Origin: a virus
Direction: 5' to 3' (one strand)
DNA length: 31,291 nucleotides
Virus record (IMG/VR): IMGVR_UViG_3300033183_000048
Span: 1 to 31,291 of that record
In this document: positions 18,112-26,936 of the stretch, piece by piece
Position numbering within the stretch: the first letter of the stretch is position 1
Layout: every line of letters starts with the position of its first letter
Position numbers and translations under genes: made by a program
The notes under the pieces: generated by a model
What the model was told of the DNA's origin: nothing
The model's database searches: none
What the model saw: only the letters and a program-made list of their open reading frames with translations

Positions 18112-20960
18112 GCCTCTAATCTCCCGTAGCCTTTCGCTACATAGTCGAATGTTCTATCTACGGCTGTACCGCTTGAGTTCTTAAACGTAATTGTAAACCC
18201 TGAAGCCGACTTATTGGTAATTTCATAGTAATCACCAGTTGATAAAGTTGCAGCAATGCCGATTGCAGGTGTTTCCTTGAAGGCATAATTATACGTTACA
18301 TCGTATGCACTTGCTCCTGATGCAATATCATCACCTGATTCAATGCGATCCTGCATATCAACAGAGACAGAGACTTGCTGAACAACTGGTGTTGCCTGAG
18401 TATCTTGTGTCGATAAGCGCAGACGAAACTCAAACGCACGATGTGTGTAGTCACCAACGATAAACGGCTTCCATGATGACCATGTTGGTGTACCTGTTGG
18501 ATCATCGTCTGTATGGCGTAATTGCAATTCAACGTCAGTGTTATCGAATGCATTTACATCGCCATCAAATTCGCCTTCACGCGAATCGAATAACCCAGTC
18601 GCATCATCGAACGTGTTGACATAATCGAGGCGTGTAGTCTTCAGGGTTGCTGTTAGACGCGCTGTATATATCCCTGCAAGGTCTACTGAGTTAGCAAAGT
18701 AGTAGAAGCCTTCATTGTCAACGAAACCGCCACCGCCATCGAATAGGCCAGTCGCATCGTCAAAGTTACCAGTGCCATCGTCAAAGTTAGTCGATGTATT
18801 CAGGATCAGATGATCGTCAGCATCAATTTCTACAACATCATCGTAAGTGCCGTTGAAGTCAGGATGCTCTGAAACCGTAGTAACAAGATTGAGCGACTCA
18901 ACACCTGCTACGTTAGTTAGGACTTGGATCGTTGCAGGATTCAGTGAAGCATTGCCTAACTTATCGACTGCCTTAATGAAATATGTGCCTTGTCGCGCAG
19001 GAACGATCACAGAGTTCGCAGGACGCGCTAACTGATCGACTAGCGTTACAGCATTCTGATATGTCGCACCTGATGTCAGCGATGAATAGCGTAAGCGATA
19101 GTGAGATAGATCGAGATCGCCAACAGGAGTCCAAGTTAAACTCAATACACCTGCAACTACGTTCCCTGTGAAGTTAGTGACATCTTGTGGAGGTGCTGTC
19201 TTACCAACTACCTGATGCTGTGCGGTGTGGTAATCAGACCGAACGCCCAGAGTTGTGATTTGTCTTGCACGAATATCATATGTCGCGCCATCAACGGCAT
19301 CGAGTAATTCAAAGCGATTGCCTGATGCCTGACCTAAGTTGAGCCATTCAGTATCAGTGGTTAATTTAGCCTGTACTTCATAGCGATCAAAGAATACTGA
19401 GTCGCCAGTGACTTTAACCACAAGTTTAGTCACAACCTTCTGCGCAATGATCGTCAGTTCGTCAGATACAGCAACACCGACTTCAGGCACATCGAATGGA
19501 TTAGGTAATGTTGTGTTTTCCGCTAAATCAGCAACAGTTTCTTCACCATCAGCCCAATCATAAACACCAGATGCAGTTTCTCTGAGGCTGAGGTTGACTG
19601 TTGGATTGAATGCACCCATCTCAGCAGTCCATGCTAAGACTTCAAATTCTTTCTGATCCCAGCCGTAACGATCCAGAGTGAGTTGTACTGTGTCACCTAC
19701 CTGCACTTGGAACGCTTTAAGATTGCATGACAAGTTTACAACGATCTGCTGTCGTGCCTTCTCTAGCTGAATCTTTGCGAGTCGCTGACAAGTCGCATTT
19801 GATGTGACTAATTGGAAGTCCACATTGCGATAGATTGTTTCGCCATCTTCAGTTGCATACATCTCATTAGTCACAGGGACATATGATTGAGACTGGTACA
19901 GACTTGTTGGCTCTGAATACACGCCTTTGACTACATTAAATGTGTCTCTGCGTGAGTCGGCAGTACTGACGTTAATCGCGCCTACGATCTCATCTTCAGT
20001 CAACTCAATAGTTGGTGAACGATATTCGCCAACAATCAACTTCCACTTACCACCTTGGAATACAAGACTGCCAGAGCAAGCTGTCAGCATCTTCTGAAGA
20101 ATCCCTTGTGGCGATTCGCCAGAACCAAACGCGCCATTGATTGTGTAGCGTTTCTCAGTTGATGCGTCTGCTAATACAACATCTTCATCACAGACTGTTT
20201 CTGCGCTTGCGAATGACACTGTGTCAATTTCATCAGCGTCAGCACCTAGCCCGTAAGTTGTGTCTAGCAAGTAATCCTTGATTGCAGTAGCAGCATTCGA
20301 TGTTGCGTTCCGCCCTGTAACCTCACAAGTGAAGTTCGGGATACCTTGAGCGAATACGTCTTGGCTGTATGTCATTTTGACAGCGATGCAAGCGATTCCC
20401 TTGAACGTCTTATCTGCACCTGCTGTACCTGATAGAAGATTGAATGTCGTACCTGATTCAGAGCCATTACTAACTTCTACGCTGAGATATCCAGATTTGC
20501 CGTTATATTCAAGATCGTATTGCGTATTAAATTCTGGGTCAGTCTTGATAACTGTGTCGTTAGCATAAATCTTAGATACATCTGCGATCTGATGTCCTGC
20601 TAAAGTCGCTACGAAATATAAATCCTTATTTCCGTTCTGCAACTCCATGAAAACGATATTGCCACCAACACGGGTCTTACCGTAAATGATTCTGGCGTTT
20701 TCAGCAGGTTTCCGTGTAGTGACTAATTGTCCAGACAGTGCAGAACCTGCATCTGGCATTTCAGGGTCTTCTGCTAGTACAGCACCAACTGCACCACTGA
20801 TAGCAGTCATTACGAATGCTGTGGTAGCCATAGATGCAGCAGTTGCCATCGTAGCACCTGCAACACCCATATAAGCTAGTGCCGCACCACCTGTATAGAC
20901 AACAGCCGCAGTGATTGCGGCTACTTTGACTACTTCAACAAAACTTTTCCAGAAGCCCAT
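18108..20960 (-). CDS. Tail tip protein J-like (host specificity)
   Basis: A 950-residue protein. It starts MGFWKSFVEVVKVAAITAAV with a long hydrophobic Ala/Gly/Met region to about residue 63, as in many J-type tip proteins. PAENARIIYGKTRVGGNIV follows, then a long J-like region to about 580 and a fibronectin-III-like domain about 588-683. Residues about 722-806 hold repeats of FDDxTGxFD. It should form the tail tip, assemble on the hub proteins and contact the cell surface. Length is near that of lambda J (1132). It overlaps both neighbours. Confidence 0.85.
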   Translation of the reverse strand: MGFWKSFVEVVKVAAITAAVVYTGGAALAYMGVAGATMATAASMATTAFVMTAISGAVGAVLAEDPEMPDAGSALSGQLVTTRKPAENARIIYGKTRVGGNIVFMELQNGNKDLYFVATLAGHQIADVSKIYANDTVIKTDPEFNTQYDLEYNGKSGYLSVEVSNGSESGTTFNLLSGTAGADKTFKGIACIAVKMTYSQDVFAQGIPNFTCEVTGRNATSNAATAIKDYLLDTTYGLGADADEIDTVSFASAETVCDEDVVLADASTEKRYTINGAFGSGESPQGILQKMLTACSGSLVFQGGKWKLIVGEYRSPTIELTEDEIVGAINVSTADSRRDTFNVVKGVYSEPTSLYQSQSYVPVTNEMYATEDGETIYRNVDFQLVTSNATCQRLAKIQLEKARQQIVVNLSCNLKAFQVQVGDTVQLTLDRYGWDQKEFEVLAWTAEMGAFNPTVNLSLRETASGVYDWADGEETVADLAENTTLPNPFDVPEVGVAVSDELTIIAQKVVTKLVVKVTGDSVFFDRYEVQAKLTTDTEWLNLGQASGNRFELLDAVDGATYDIRARQITTLGVRSDYHTAQHQVVGKTAPPQDVTNFTGNVVAGVLSLTWTPVGDLDLSHYRLRYSSLTSGATYQNAVTLVDQLARPANSVIVPARQGTYFIKAVDKLGNASLNPATIQVLTNVAGVESLNLVTTVSEHPDFNGTYDDVVEIDADDHLILNTSTNFDDGTGNFDDATGLFDGGGGFVDNEGFYYFANSVDLAGIYTARLTATLKTTRLDYVNTFDDATGLFDSREGEFDGDVNAFDNTDVELQLRHTDDDPTGTPTWSSWKPFIVGDYTHRAFEFRLRLSTQDTQATPVVQQVSVSVDMQDRIESGDDIASGASAYDVTYNYAFKETPAIGIAATLSTGDYYEITNKSASGFTITFKNSSGTAVDRTFDYVAKGYGRLEA

Positions 20961-21517
20961 TATCTACCCCAATCCAGTTGTCGATCTGCTAGCAGAGCAA
21001 CTTGTGCCAACGATGTGTCATTAGGGTAGCGAGATTGCTGTTCAGCATCGGTCAGTTTGCGTGTTCTTGGCCTATTCAAGTCGATAAGTCGGCTTTCTGC
21101 GTTGATAGCTATCGTGACCTTCTCGCCATCTTCCTGAATGTTGATTGTATCAATTCTGCCACTGAACGTCTGATATAAACTTGATACAGGTACGTTATCA
21201 TCATCAAGCGCACCGACATAAATGACTAATGGGCGTAATTTATAATTCTCATTCAGAATGGCAGATAGTACAGATGTGTCTAATCCAGATAGCATGACTG
21301 TGACACCTTCAGCAGATAGATCAGCCGCTTCTGTGGCCTCTGAGATGCCAAGAACTCTACCAATCCCTGTCCAACTCTTACCATCGACTGATAGGTCACC
21401 GTATCCTGTCCAGAATCGCAGAATACCGTCAGAGAATTCCATTTCGACAGCCTGAAAAGGTTTGAGTTCAGTTGCGTTAAACTCAGTCGCCAATGCTTCA
21501 GGCAGGGTACGACTCAT
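20960..21517 (-). CDS. Tail hub/tip assembly protein (DUF2163-like)
   Basis: A 185-residue protein. FWTGYGDLSVDGKSWTGIG near the N-terminus and SGRIDTINIQEDGE, then AESRLIDLNRPRTRKLTDAEQ, match a common family placed directly before the J-like tip gene. It is likely part of the distal tail hub. Overlaps on both sides (ATGA, TAATG) support one tail operon. The exact family name is from memory. Confidence 0.75.
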   Translation of the reverse strand: MSRTLPEALATEFNATELKPFQAVEMEFSDGILRFWTGYGDLSVDGKSWTGIGRVLGISEATEAADLSAEGVTVMLSGLDTSVLSAILNENYKLRPLVIYVGALDDDNVPVSSLYQTFSGRIDTINIQEDGEKVTIAINAESRLIDLNRPRTRKLTDAEQQSRYPNDTSLAQVALLADRQLDWGR

Positions 21518-22134
21518 AATGCTTCCTTAGCACCAAATGTCACGCCATACAGTGACGCTTCATTCACATTCATTTCAGTGACGTTAGAAGACAGTCTGAA
21601 TACGCCTTTACAGTTCGTAGTCACGATTGTGTCATCGTCATCTGGTGATGACCTTAGATTCGGCCAAATGGTCAGTGTGGCGTTTCCTGATGCGTCTGAA
21701 TCAACATCATCCAACACTTTGTATAAACGTGATGAAGAACCGCTTCCCAACTGAATGTAATCACCTGCTTTCAAGATGCCTGTCGTACTAACAGTCCATC
21801 CGTCAGTAATCAGTTCGTTTCCTGTCTGCGATGCGCCATTAACAACGGGGCTACCAGTGGCCACGCCTCTAGGTGTTGAAGCGGCAGGATCGCCAAGTAA
21901 AAATGTTCCATAGACACCATTCAACTTCATCAAAAATGTAACCCAATATTCAGCGTCTTCACGCTTCATTACAGGTAATGAGATATCAGCTTCCCAGAAC
22001 TGTCCAGTGTACTTGTACACTTGCTGTGCCGCAGAAAAAGGCGATACGTTCATACCGACAATATCATTTGCCCGCAGATTAACGCCTTTGATGCCTGTGT
22101 GCGTTGGTAACGCTAAAGGATAAGTTATCGCCAT
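21514..22134 (-). CDS. Distal tail protein
   Basis: A 206-residue protein: MAITYPLALPTHTGIKGVNL, then FWEADISLPVMKREDAEYWV, then GTFLLGDPAASTPRG, a pattern of distal tail proteins that cap the tube between tape measure and tip. The middle has beta strands with Gly/Asp turns. It starts by TAATG overlap with the tape measure gene. Confidence 0.75.
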   Translation of the reverse strand: MAITYPLALPTHTGIKGVNLRANDIVGMNVSPFSAAQQVYKYTGQFWEADISLPVMKREDAEYWVTFLMKLNGVYGTFLLGDPAASTPRGVATGSPVVNGASQTGNELITDGWTVSTTGILKAGDYIQLGSGSSSRLYKVLDDVDSDASGNATLTIWPNLRSSPDDDDTIVTTNCKGVFRLSSNVTEMNVNEASLYGVTFGAKEAL

Positions 22135-23558
22135 TATGACATCGCCCTAGCAAATGAACCGCCACGCTGTTTCGCATCTACGATAGCCGCTTTGGTTGCG
22201 TTAGTGATCTGTGGAAGCATTGATTGTATTTCAGTCCGTACAGTCTGCGCTACGCCTGTTGAGATGTTTAATGTGACGTTGATTGGCGATCCACCCATTG
22301 ATTGACCTTGATGATGATCGATCACAGTCTCATTTGGATGCAGGATTGCAGGGAATCCACCCTTGCCATCTACACCGCCCGAACGCGAACCTCTGCCAGT
22401 GTAACCGCCACCTGCGAATGAAGGTTGTGCGGCAGATGGTGAAGCAGTAAGTCCACCTCCTGTCGTTGTATATCCTGCGGCTGTTGAGTATGTCGTTCCT
22501 TTCGCAGATAGGATTGCGTTAGATAGCGGCCCGACTATCGCTGCTCTGATCTGAATACGGATCAAGTCTTCAATGATACTAGTTGCCATATCACGGAACG
22601 CATCTTTAACAGACTTTGTACCCATCGCCATACCAACCAAGCTACTTTCAAAGCTACGCAATGTGCGCTTCTCAAAGTCGCTTAATACAGCGTCACTGTC
22701 TTTGACGAACCCAGATAATCTTAATAACTCTGCGTTTACATCTTTAAGTTTTAGGCTAGTGACTTCAGTAGAATCGTTGACTGCAACAATCGTAGGAAGA
22801 ATCTGTTTGAAGTTCGTTCCTGATTCCTTGAATGCCTGACTCTGTTGACGTTGCTCTGTTACTGCGTCTTTCACAGCATCACTGAATTGGCGTTGCGCAC
22901 CTTTGGCGATCAGTAATTCAATTTTGGCGTTAAATAGGCTGTCTGTTAAATCATCAACTGTTTTCTGCGCTGTATCTACCTGTGCAGCAAAGTCGCCACC
23001 ATAAGGGTTTGTACGCGCTTCAAGGTTTGCCTCTGCTAAAGCTGTTTTGGCGGCAGATAACTTTTGCTCTAACTCAGATACGTTCTTTTCTGCACCGCGA
23101 ACATCTTTGGCTAATATTGCGAACTTAGCGTCACGGATTTCAGGTGGTAACTGCATAAGGTTATCTGAGACACCTTGCAGTTCCTTGAATAGATCAGAGA
23201 AACTCTTTCTCGTTTCGTTGAGGTTCGGTATCAACACCATTGCTAGTGATGCACCTAATGCGGCAATCGTACCGACTAATGGCGCGCCAAGAACGATACC
23301 TAAGTCAGCCGCTTGCTGTGACAAAGCAAACATTGGATTAGTTCCGCCTTGAACCTGCCCAACTAACTGCTGAATCTGGACACCTGCGCGTCCTGCGCTT
23401 GATCCAAGACCGCCAAAAGAACCACTGAGTCCTTTTGCTTGCGTTGTTGTCCTTTGTGCCTGTCTGCCTAACTTGTCGAATTCACCACGAACATTCTTGA
23501 TCGTAGGCGACATTTTATCCGTGGCAATCAGTTCATATTCAAGTCTTTGGTCAGCCAT
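22134..23558 (-). CDS. Tail tape measure protein
   Basis: A 474-residue protein. The N-terminus (MADQRLEYELIATDKMSPTI) leads into long helices, with a hydrophobic segment about 88-110 (IVLGAPLVGTIAALGASLAM), a long coiled-coil region (about 130-330) and a Gly-rich C-terminus with GGFPAILHPNETVIDH. Tape measures set tail length at roughly 1.5 angstrom per residue, giving about 70 nm; that is an estimate. It follows the frameshifting chaperones, the expected position. GAGG lies 7 bases before the ATG. Confidence 0.9.
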   Translation of the reverse strand: MADQRLEYELIATDKMSPTIKNVRGEFDKLGRQAQRTTTQAKGLSGSFGGLGSSAGRAGVQIQQLVGQVQGGTNPMFALSQQAADLGIVLGAPLVGTIAALGASLAMVLIPNLNETRKSFSDLFKELQGVSDNLMQLPPEIRDAKFAILAKDVRGAEKNVSELEQKLSAAKTALAEANLEARTNPYGGDFAAQVDTAQKTVDDLTDSLFNAKIELLIAKGAQRQFSDAVKDAVTEQRQQSQAFKESGTNFKQILPTIVAVNDSTEVTSLKLKDVNAELLRLSGFVKDSDAVLSDFEKRTLRSFESSLVGMAMGTKSVKDAFRDMATSIIEDLIRIQIRAAIVGPLSNAILSAKGTTYSTAAGYTTTGGGLTASPSAAQPSFAGGGYTGRGSRSGGVDGKGGFPAILHPNETVIDHHQGQSMGGSPINVTLNISTGVAQTVRTEIQSMLPQITNATKAAIVDAKQRGGSFARAMS

Positions 23559-24026
23559 CTTGTCGCCTCATATCGAAATACGCGATCCATCCATTAAATT
23601 CTTCGTATGTCATTTGTTCTACTTCCGCCACAGTCTTATGTAGCGTTTCGGCCAAGACATACTTAGCCTTCAACTCAGAATCGTTTGTTAGTTTCCCAAC
23701 ATTTGCTCCGTAGTTGGCGCGGCAACAATCTGTGCAGCTAACCGTGAAATGACGTTAGGATCGACCTTAGTCATCAGTGTTGGCTTGTCGCTCAGATCAA
23801 AGACCTTATCACCGCTTTCGTTTTCACATTTCATAATGACCATACGGACAATGAACTCTAGGTCATCTTCTTGTGCAAACTTAACCAATTTCTTTCTGTC
23901 TGCTAACGTGAAAGGCTGACTGTACATGACAGTCGGATTGCCTTTCTCGTCAGGCCATTCAGGTACTTCTAATCGTGTAACGCCTTGTGCATCGAAATGC
24001 GCTTTAGCTCGCTCCAGTACATTCAT
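23551..24026 (-). CDS. Tail assembly chaperone, -1 frameshift product (lambda gpGT-like)
   Basis: If ribosomes slip back one base at 23697-23691, translation passes the TAA at 23690 and adds 46 codons (LTNDSELKAKYVLAET, then EQMTYEEFNGWIAYFDM), ending at TGA 23553-23551 inside the tape-measure start. The total is about 158 residues. The added part resembles the T-domain of lambda-like chaperones, including a TYEEFN..I.Y phrase. In lambda, the GT product binds the tape measure and is needed for tail assembly. Confidence 0.85.
23688..24026 (-). CDS. Tail assembly chaperone, unshifted product (lambda gpG-like)
   Basis: A 112-residue protein starting MNVLERAKAHFDAQGVTRLE and ending TEQMLGN. FTLADRKKLVKFAQEDD and a C-terminal helix precede the slippery site. 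The position between tube and tape measure genes and the frameshift site identify it. AAGG lies 7 bases before the ATG. Confidence 0.9.
   Translation of the reverse strand: MNVLERAKAHFDAQGVTRLEVPEWPDEKGNPTVMYSQPFTLADRKKLVKFAQEDDLEFIVRMVIMKCENESGDKVFDLSDKPTLMTKVDPNVISRLAAQIVAAPTTEQMLGN
23691..23697 (-). other. -1 ribosomal frameshift slippery site GGGAAAC
   Basis: In the chaperone frame the codons read TTG GGA AAC TAA, so GGGAAAC is in the correct X XXY YYZ phase and sits directly before the stop. Lambda uses GGGAAAG at the same place. No strong downstream pseudoknot was identified by eye. Confidence 0.9.
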
Positions 24027-24039
24027 GTGTTTACCTTAA

Positions 24040-24432
24040 TTAAGCTACTGTATCTTTAGTAACTGCACCATTTGCTTGGAATGAGAAAGTTGCCTCGATC
24101 ATACCGTCAAATGATGCTGATACGCCTTCTTCAGTGATAATAGCTGACAATGTGTAGTATGTGTCAGTGCTATCAGCACCTTCTGGATACAAGTTCAATG
24201 TGACTTCAGAACCTGCTGTCATTGCGCCTTGTCCAGTTGTATCTGTTTCATCCCAGTAGACTGAGATCGATCCAGAAGCAGATGTCAGTGAAGGCTTGTA
24301 TGAACGCGCAGAGTCGCCCATTGTTGTGTCTTCAACTGTTTCGCTAGTGATCGTAAGTGACCAATCGCGTACTTCTGCAACAGTGTTAGAGCCGACTTTG
24401 ACGACTCCTTCAGAACCTTTATGTGTTGCCAT
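24040..24432 (-). CDS. Major tail tube protein
   Basis: A 130-residue beta-rich protein, MATHKGSEGVVKVGSNTVAE, then VRDWSLTITSETVEDTTMGD, then SISVYWDETDTTG. The W.(L/V)....E..DTT.(G/F) pattern is typical of tube proteins of the TP901-1 type. Position before the chaperones agrees. AGGAG lies 7 bases before the ATG, a strong site suited to an abundant protein. Confidence 0.85.
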   Translation of the reverse strand: MATHKGSEGVVKVGSNTVAEVRDWSLTITSETVEDTTMGDSARSYKPSLTSASGSISVYWDETDTTGQGAMTAGSEVTLNLYPEGADSTDTYYTLSAIITEEGVSASFDGMIEATFSFQANGAVTKDTVA

Positions 24433-24475
24433 GTTTTGTCTCCTAGCAAGGTTAAGGTCAGCCGTTAGGCTCTAA

Positions 24476-24910
24476 TCAGGTGTTACCTCTAGTGAAATTA
24501 TACATGACTTCTACTGTCACGATAACGCCACCGATAGGGGCAATAGCACCTTCATCTGTCTCGATTGAGACAATCTGTGTATCCAATGAATATCCGCCTC
24601 GCGTTCTGTCTGCGTCCAAGGCTTCTTCAATGGTTTCAATTAACTGGTTACGCGCTGAATCAATCGTAGTGGATTTAACATACCCAATCAGTTCGTAGGT
24701 AATTGTGCCTTCTCGCGTAATCGCATCATCGCCAATCGTAGCGTCTGAACGTGTCTCTCTGGTTGTCTGCACTAGGATCGCAGGAAACTGTGCATTCGAC
24801 AGTTCGCTGAAGTTGAACGGTTCGCGTGTAACGTACGCAGGTGTGACAGGCGTAGTAGCTGACTGCAATGTAGATACTATGTTTGAAGCGACTGATTCAC
24901 GAACACTCAT
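24476..24910 (-). CDS. Tail terminator/completion-like protein
   Basis: A 144-residue protein, MSVRESVASNIVSTLQSATT, with REPFNFSELSNAQFPAILVQ and a C-terminal strand VIVTVEVMYNFTRG. Alpha/beta pattern and the position directly before the tube gene suggest the tail terminator, which caps the tube. No close motif confirms it. It starts in a 4-base overlap with the neck gene. Confidence 0.65.
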   Translation of the reverse strand: MSVRESVASNIVSTLQSATTPVTPAYVTREPFNFSELSNAQFPAILVQTTRETRSDATIGDDAITREGTITYELIGYVKSTTIDSARNQLIETIEEALDADRTRGGYSLDTQIVSIETDEGAIAPIGGVIVTVEVMYNFTRGNT

Positions 24911-25329
24911 AATGACAACCTGCTCCTAAAAAACTTTCCTAGAAATGCTTTCTCACGATCATTAAAGCCAAAGAAAGGTCTAATTTGGTTATTGAAATAT
25001 GCTTTTCTTGATTCTTCTGCTCTATCAAAATAAATCTTTTGGAAACTTTGTCTTACACGCTGTGTTGCCATAGCTCCAAGCATTCTTCCGCTAAAATTCA
25101 AATTAACAGGAAATACTTGTCTTCCTTTTTGTGAACGGAACTTAGCATACTTGTCAGAATATGGCTTGAATGGAAAATTAATGCCTTTTCCTTTTCTGGT
25201 GCGATCCAGAATCATATTAACGCCTTGCTGCGCGGTAATAGCCAATGCGCGATCAATCTGTGCAGGTAAATACTTAATCTTACGATCCAAGTCCAATCTA
25301 AGACTCGCATCATTGACCTTAATTTTCAT
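24907..25329 (-). CDS. Neck / head-tail joining protein (HK97 gp10-like)
   Basis: A 140-residue basic protein starting MKIKVNDASLRLDLDRKIKY. It contains RALAITAQQGVNMILDRTRKG, followed by KPYSDKYAKFR, and ends FLGKFFRSRLSL. The helix plus FKPYS.KYA..R is seen in HK97 gp10-like neck proteins. Position between adaptor and tail terminator agrees. Confidence 0.7.
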   Translation of the reverse strand: MKIKVNDASLRLDLDRKIKYLPAQIDRALAITAQQGVNMILDRTRKGKGINFPFKPYSDKYAKFRSQKGRQVFPVNLNFSGRMLGAMATQRVRQSFQKIYFDRAEESRKAYFNNQIRPFFGFNDREKAFLGKFFRSRLSL

Positions 25330-25739
25330 CTGACTAAGCGTCCGGCAACGAATAAATCTTTCTCATCGTTCTGGACTGTGCCATCTTCATCGTAGTCGTA
25401 TTCAACGCCATCATTGAAGACTGCTTCCATTTCCTGAGAATGCAGATCACGGTAGAAGTCGATCATTTCACGGAATCTGTCGCCTTCAACCCAGTTGGTC
25501 AACTGAGGTAGCGCATACTTCCATAAAACAAGATATACGTTAGCGCGAGTCCATTGACTATCGGTCAACAGAGTTTCATCCATCTCGCCTTTATACCCAG
25601 TGCGAGGCCACCACTTGCGTCTAATTTCACGCTTGATGTCTTCTTCTGCTTTCGCGTGTTCGTCAGTGAATGCACTGATGCCTAATGAAAGGATGTCTGG
25701 AACGATTGCAGTCAGATCGGAATCAGTAGAGAAAGCCAT
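25326..25739 (-). CDS. Head-tail adaptor/connector
   Basis: A 137-residue protein starting MAFSTDSDLTAIVPDILSLG. Helical, with Trp-rich KREIRRKWWP and ALPQLTNWVEGDRF, as in connector proteins that sit under the portal. The ATG at 25739 forms a TAATG with the upstream stop and has AAGGTG before it; an ATG two codons earlier is too close to that site. Confidence 0.7.
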   Translation of the reverse strand: MAFSTDSDLTAIVPDILSLGISAFTDEHAKAEEDIKREIRRKWWPRTGYKGEMDETLLTDSQWTRANVYLVLWKYALPQLTNWVEGDRFREMIDFYRDLHSQEMEAVFNDGVEYDYDEDGTVQNDEKDLFVAGRLVR

Positions 25740-26014
25740 TACCATTTCACCTTATTTGCCCAATATGCCGCAGACATTTTACCTTTGGCGATGTTCTTTG
25801 CGTGACGCGCTTTGAAAGATTGTCGTCTTGCGCGATCAGACGCAGATTCACCTTTGCGGTATGGCGAACCAGATACACCTTGCTGACCGAATCGAATCAG
25901 GCGAACTTTATCACCTGACTTAGCTAATACTGCATGGCTTTTCTTGGGATGCTTAGGTGTGCGCTTAGGCTTGTTGTAGCCCGCGAACTTCATTCCACGA
26001 TAGGTAATTGCCAT
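25739..26014 (-). CDS. Conserved small basic phage protein near the capsid genes
   Basis: A 91-residue protein, MAITYRGMKFAGYNKPKRTP, then VLAKSGDKVRLIRFGQQGVS, and a Lys/Arg/Ala-rich C-terminus ending YWANKVKW. I recall this family next to capsid genes in marine phages, without a known role; it may bind DNA or the capsid interior. AGGAGG, an ideal ribosome site, precedes the ATG. It is the first gene after the coat-protein terminator. Confidence 0.75.
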   Translation of the reverse strand: MAITYRGMKFAGYNKPKRTPKHPKKSHAVLAKSGDKVRLIRFGQQGVSGSPYRKGESASDRARRQSFKARHAKNIAKGKMSAAYWANKVKW

Positions 26015-26030
26015 GAAACCTCCTAGAAGG

Positions 26031-26050
26031 AAAACCCCACCGGAGTGGGG
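26031..26050 (-). terminator. Intrinsic terminator after the coat protein gene
   Basis: Minus-strand CCCCAC-TCCG-GTGGGG followed by TTTT. It lies 16 bases after the coat protein stop. Partial termination would raise coat protein mRNA relative to tail genes. Confidence 0.85.
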
Positions 26051-26065
26051 CTATCCAGTCAGTAC

Positions 26066-26899
26066 TTACAGACCTGCGTCAAAATACATTTCAACTCCGT
26101 AAGAGTCGTCTAGCTCACCTACACCGTAGATAGCTGTTGCGTTTAGCTCGAAACCACGGTTTGAAGCATCACGCTCTGGCTCGATGTTGAAGTCACGCTT
26201 CATAGCGATTGCCATTGCTTCAGGAGCAAATACACAACCTTTCGCGTCACCAGAACCATCAACAGTTACGTTAGCTGATTCGTAGATGTCGATACCTGCG
26301 ATTGTTCCAACGTATCCATTACGCATTGCTTCGTTCTGGATGTCGCCACCGTTAGGGTTAGCGAATGTGTTGGTCAAGTTCGCCTTGAGTGCATAAGTCT
26401 GGTATGGGTGGAATACACCAACCAAACGTCCAGTTACCTTGTTAGCGCGTAAAATAGCCGCTGCTTGGAACAAGTATGCTGCTGTCAACTCAGTAGTAGT
26501 CGCACCCAAAGAGTTAGAGAAGCCATCGAACAAGCCGATAACGTCTGTGTCCATCTTAGTAGCGATAGAGTTGCCAAGTACTGTACCTAGCTCGTCAGCA
26601 GGGTTTCCAGCACCCATTGCAGCCATGTCAGTCAAGAATACCTGCGCACCAACTTCACCAACAGCGATAGACACTGAAGAAGTAGACACAGTAGTTGATG
26701 ACATATCAGTACCTTCAGTAAGGTCTGCCGCAGAAACAGCAGGATACTTAGGAACCTGAATTGTAGTACCTGCCTGTGCTTCGATGTTGTACACAGTGAC
26801 AAGGTTGCGGAGCAAAGACGCTTCTTCAGCAGTGAAACGCGCCTGAGCGACGATATTGACGAACAGATCGTCAAGAGTTGAGGTAGTTGTTGCGGCCAT
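26066..26899 (-). CDS. Major capsid protein (HK97 fold)
   Basis: A 277-residue protein. MAATTTSTLDDLFVNIVAQA, an E-loop-like stretch (GTTIQVPKYPAVSAADLTEG), and LVGVFHPYQTYALKANLTNT, then YVGTIAGIDIYESANV, are typical of a common marine coat protein family. It lacks the long N-terminal delta domain, in keeping with a separate scaffold gene. AAGGAG lies 8 bases before the ATG, and a terminator follows, as expected for the most abundant protein. Confidence 0.9.
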   Translation of the reverse strand: MAATTTSTLDDLFVNIVAQARFTAEEASLLRNLVTVYNIEAQAGTTIQVPKYPAVSAADLTEGTDMSSTTVSTSSVSIAVGEVGAQVFLTDMAAMGAGNPADELGTVLGNSIATKMDTDVIGLFDGFSNSLGATTTELTAAYLFQAAAILRANKVTGRLVGVFHPYQTYALKANLTNTFANPNGGDIQNEAMRNGYVGTIAGIDIYESANVTVDGSGDAKGCVFAPEAMAIAMKRDFNIEPERDASNRGFELNATAIYGVGELDDSYGVEMYFDAGL

Positions 26900-26936
26900 T
26901 TGGCATCTCCTTACAACAGTTTAATTTACAAACGAT

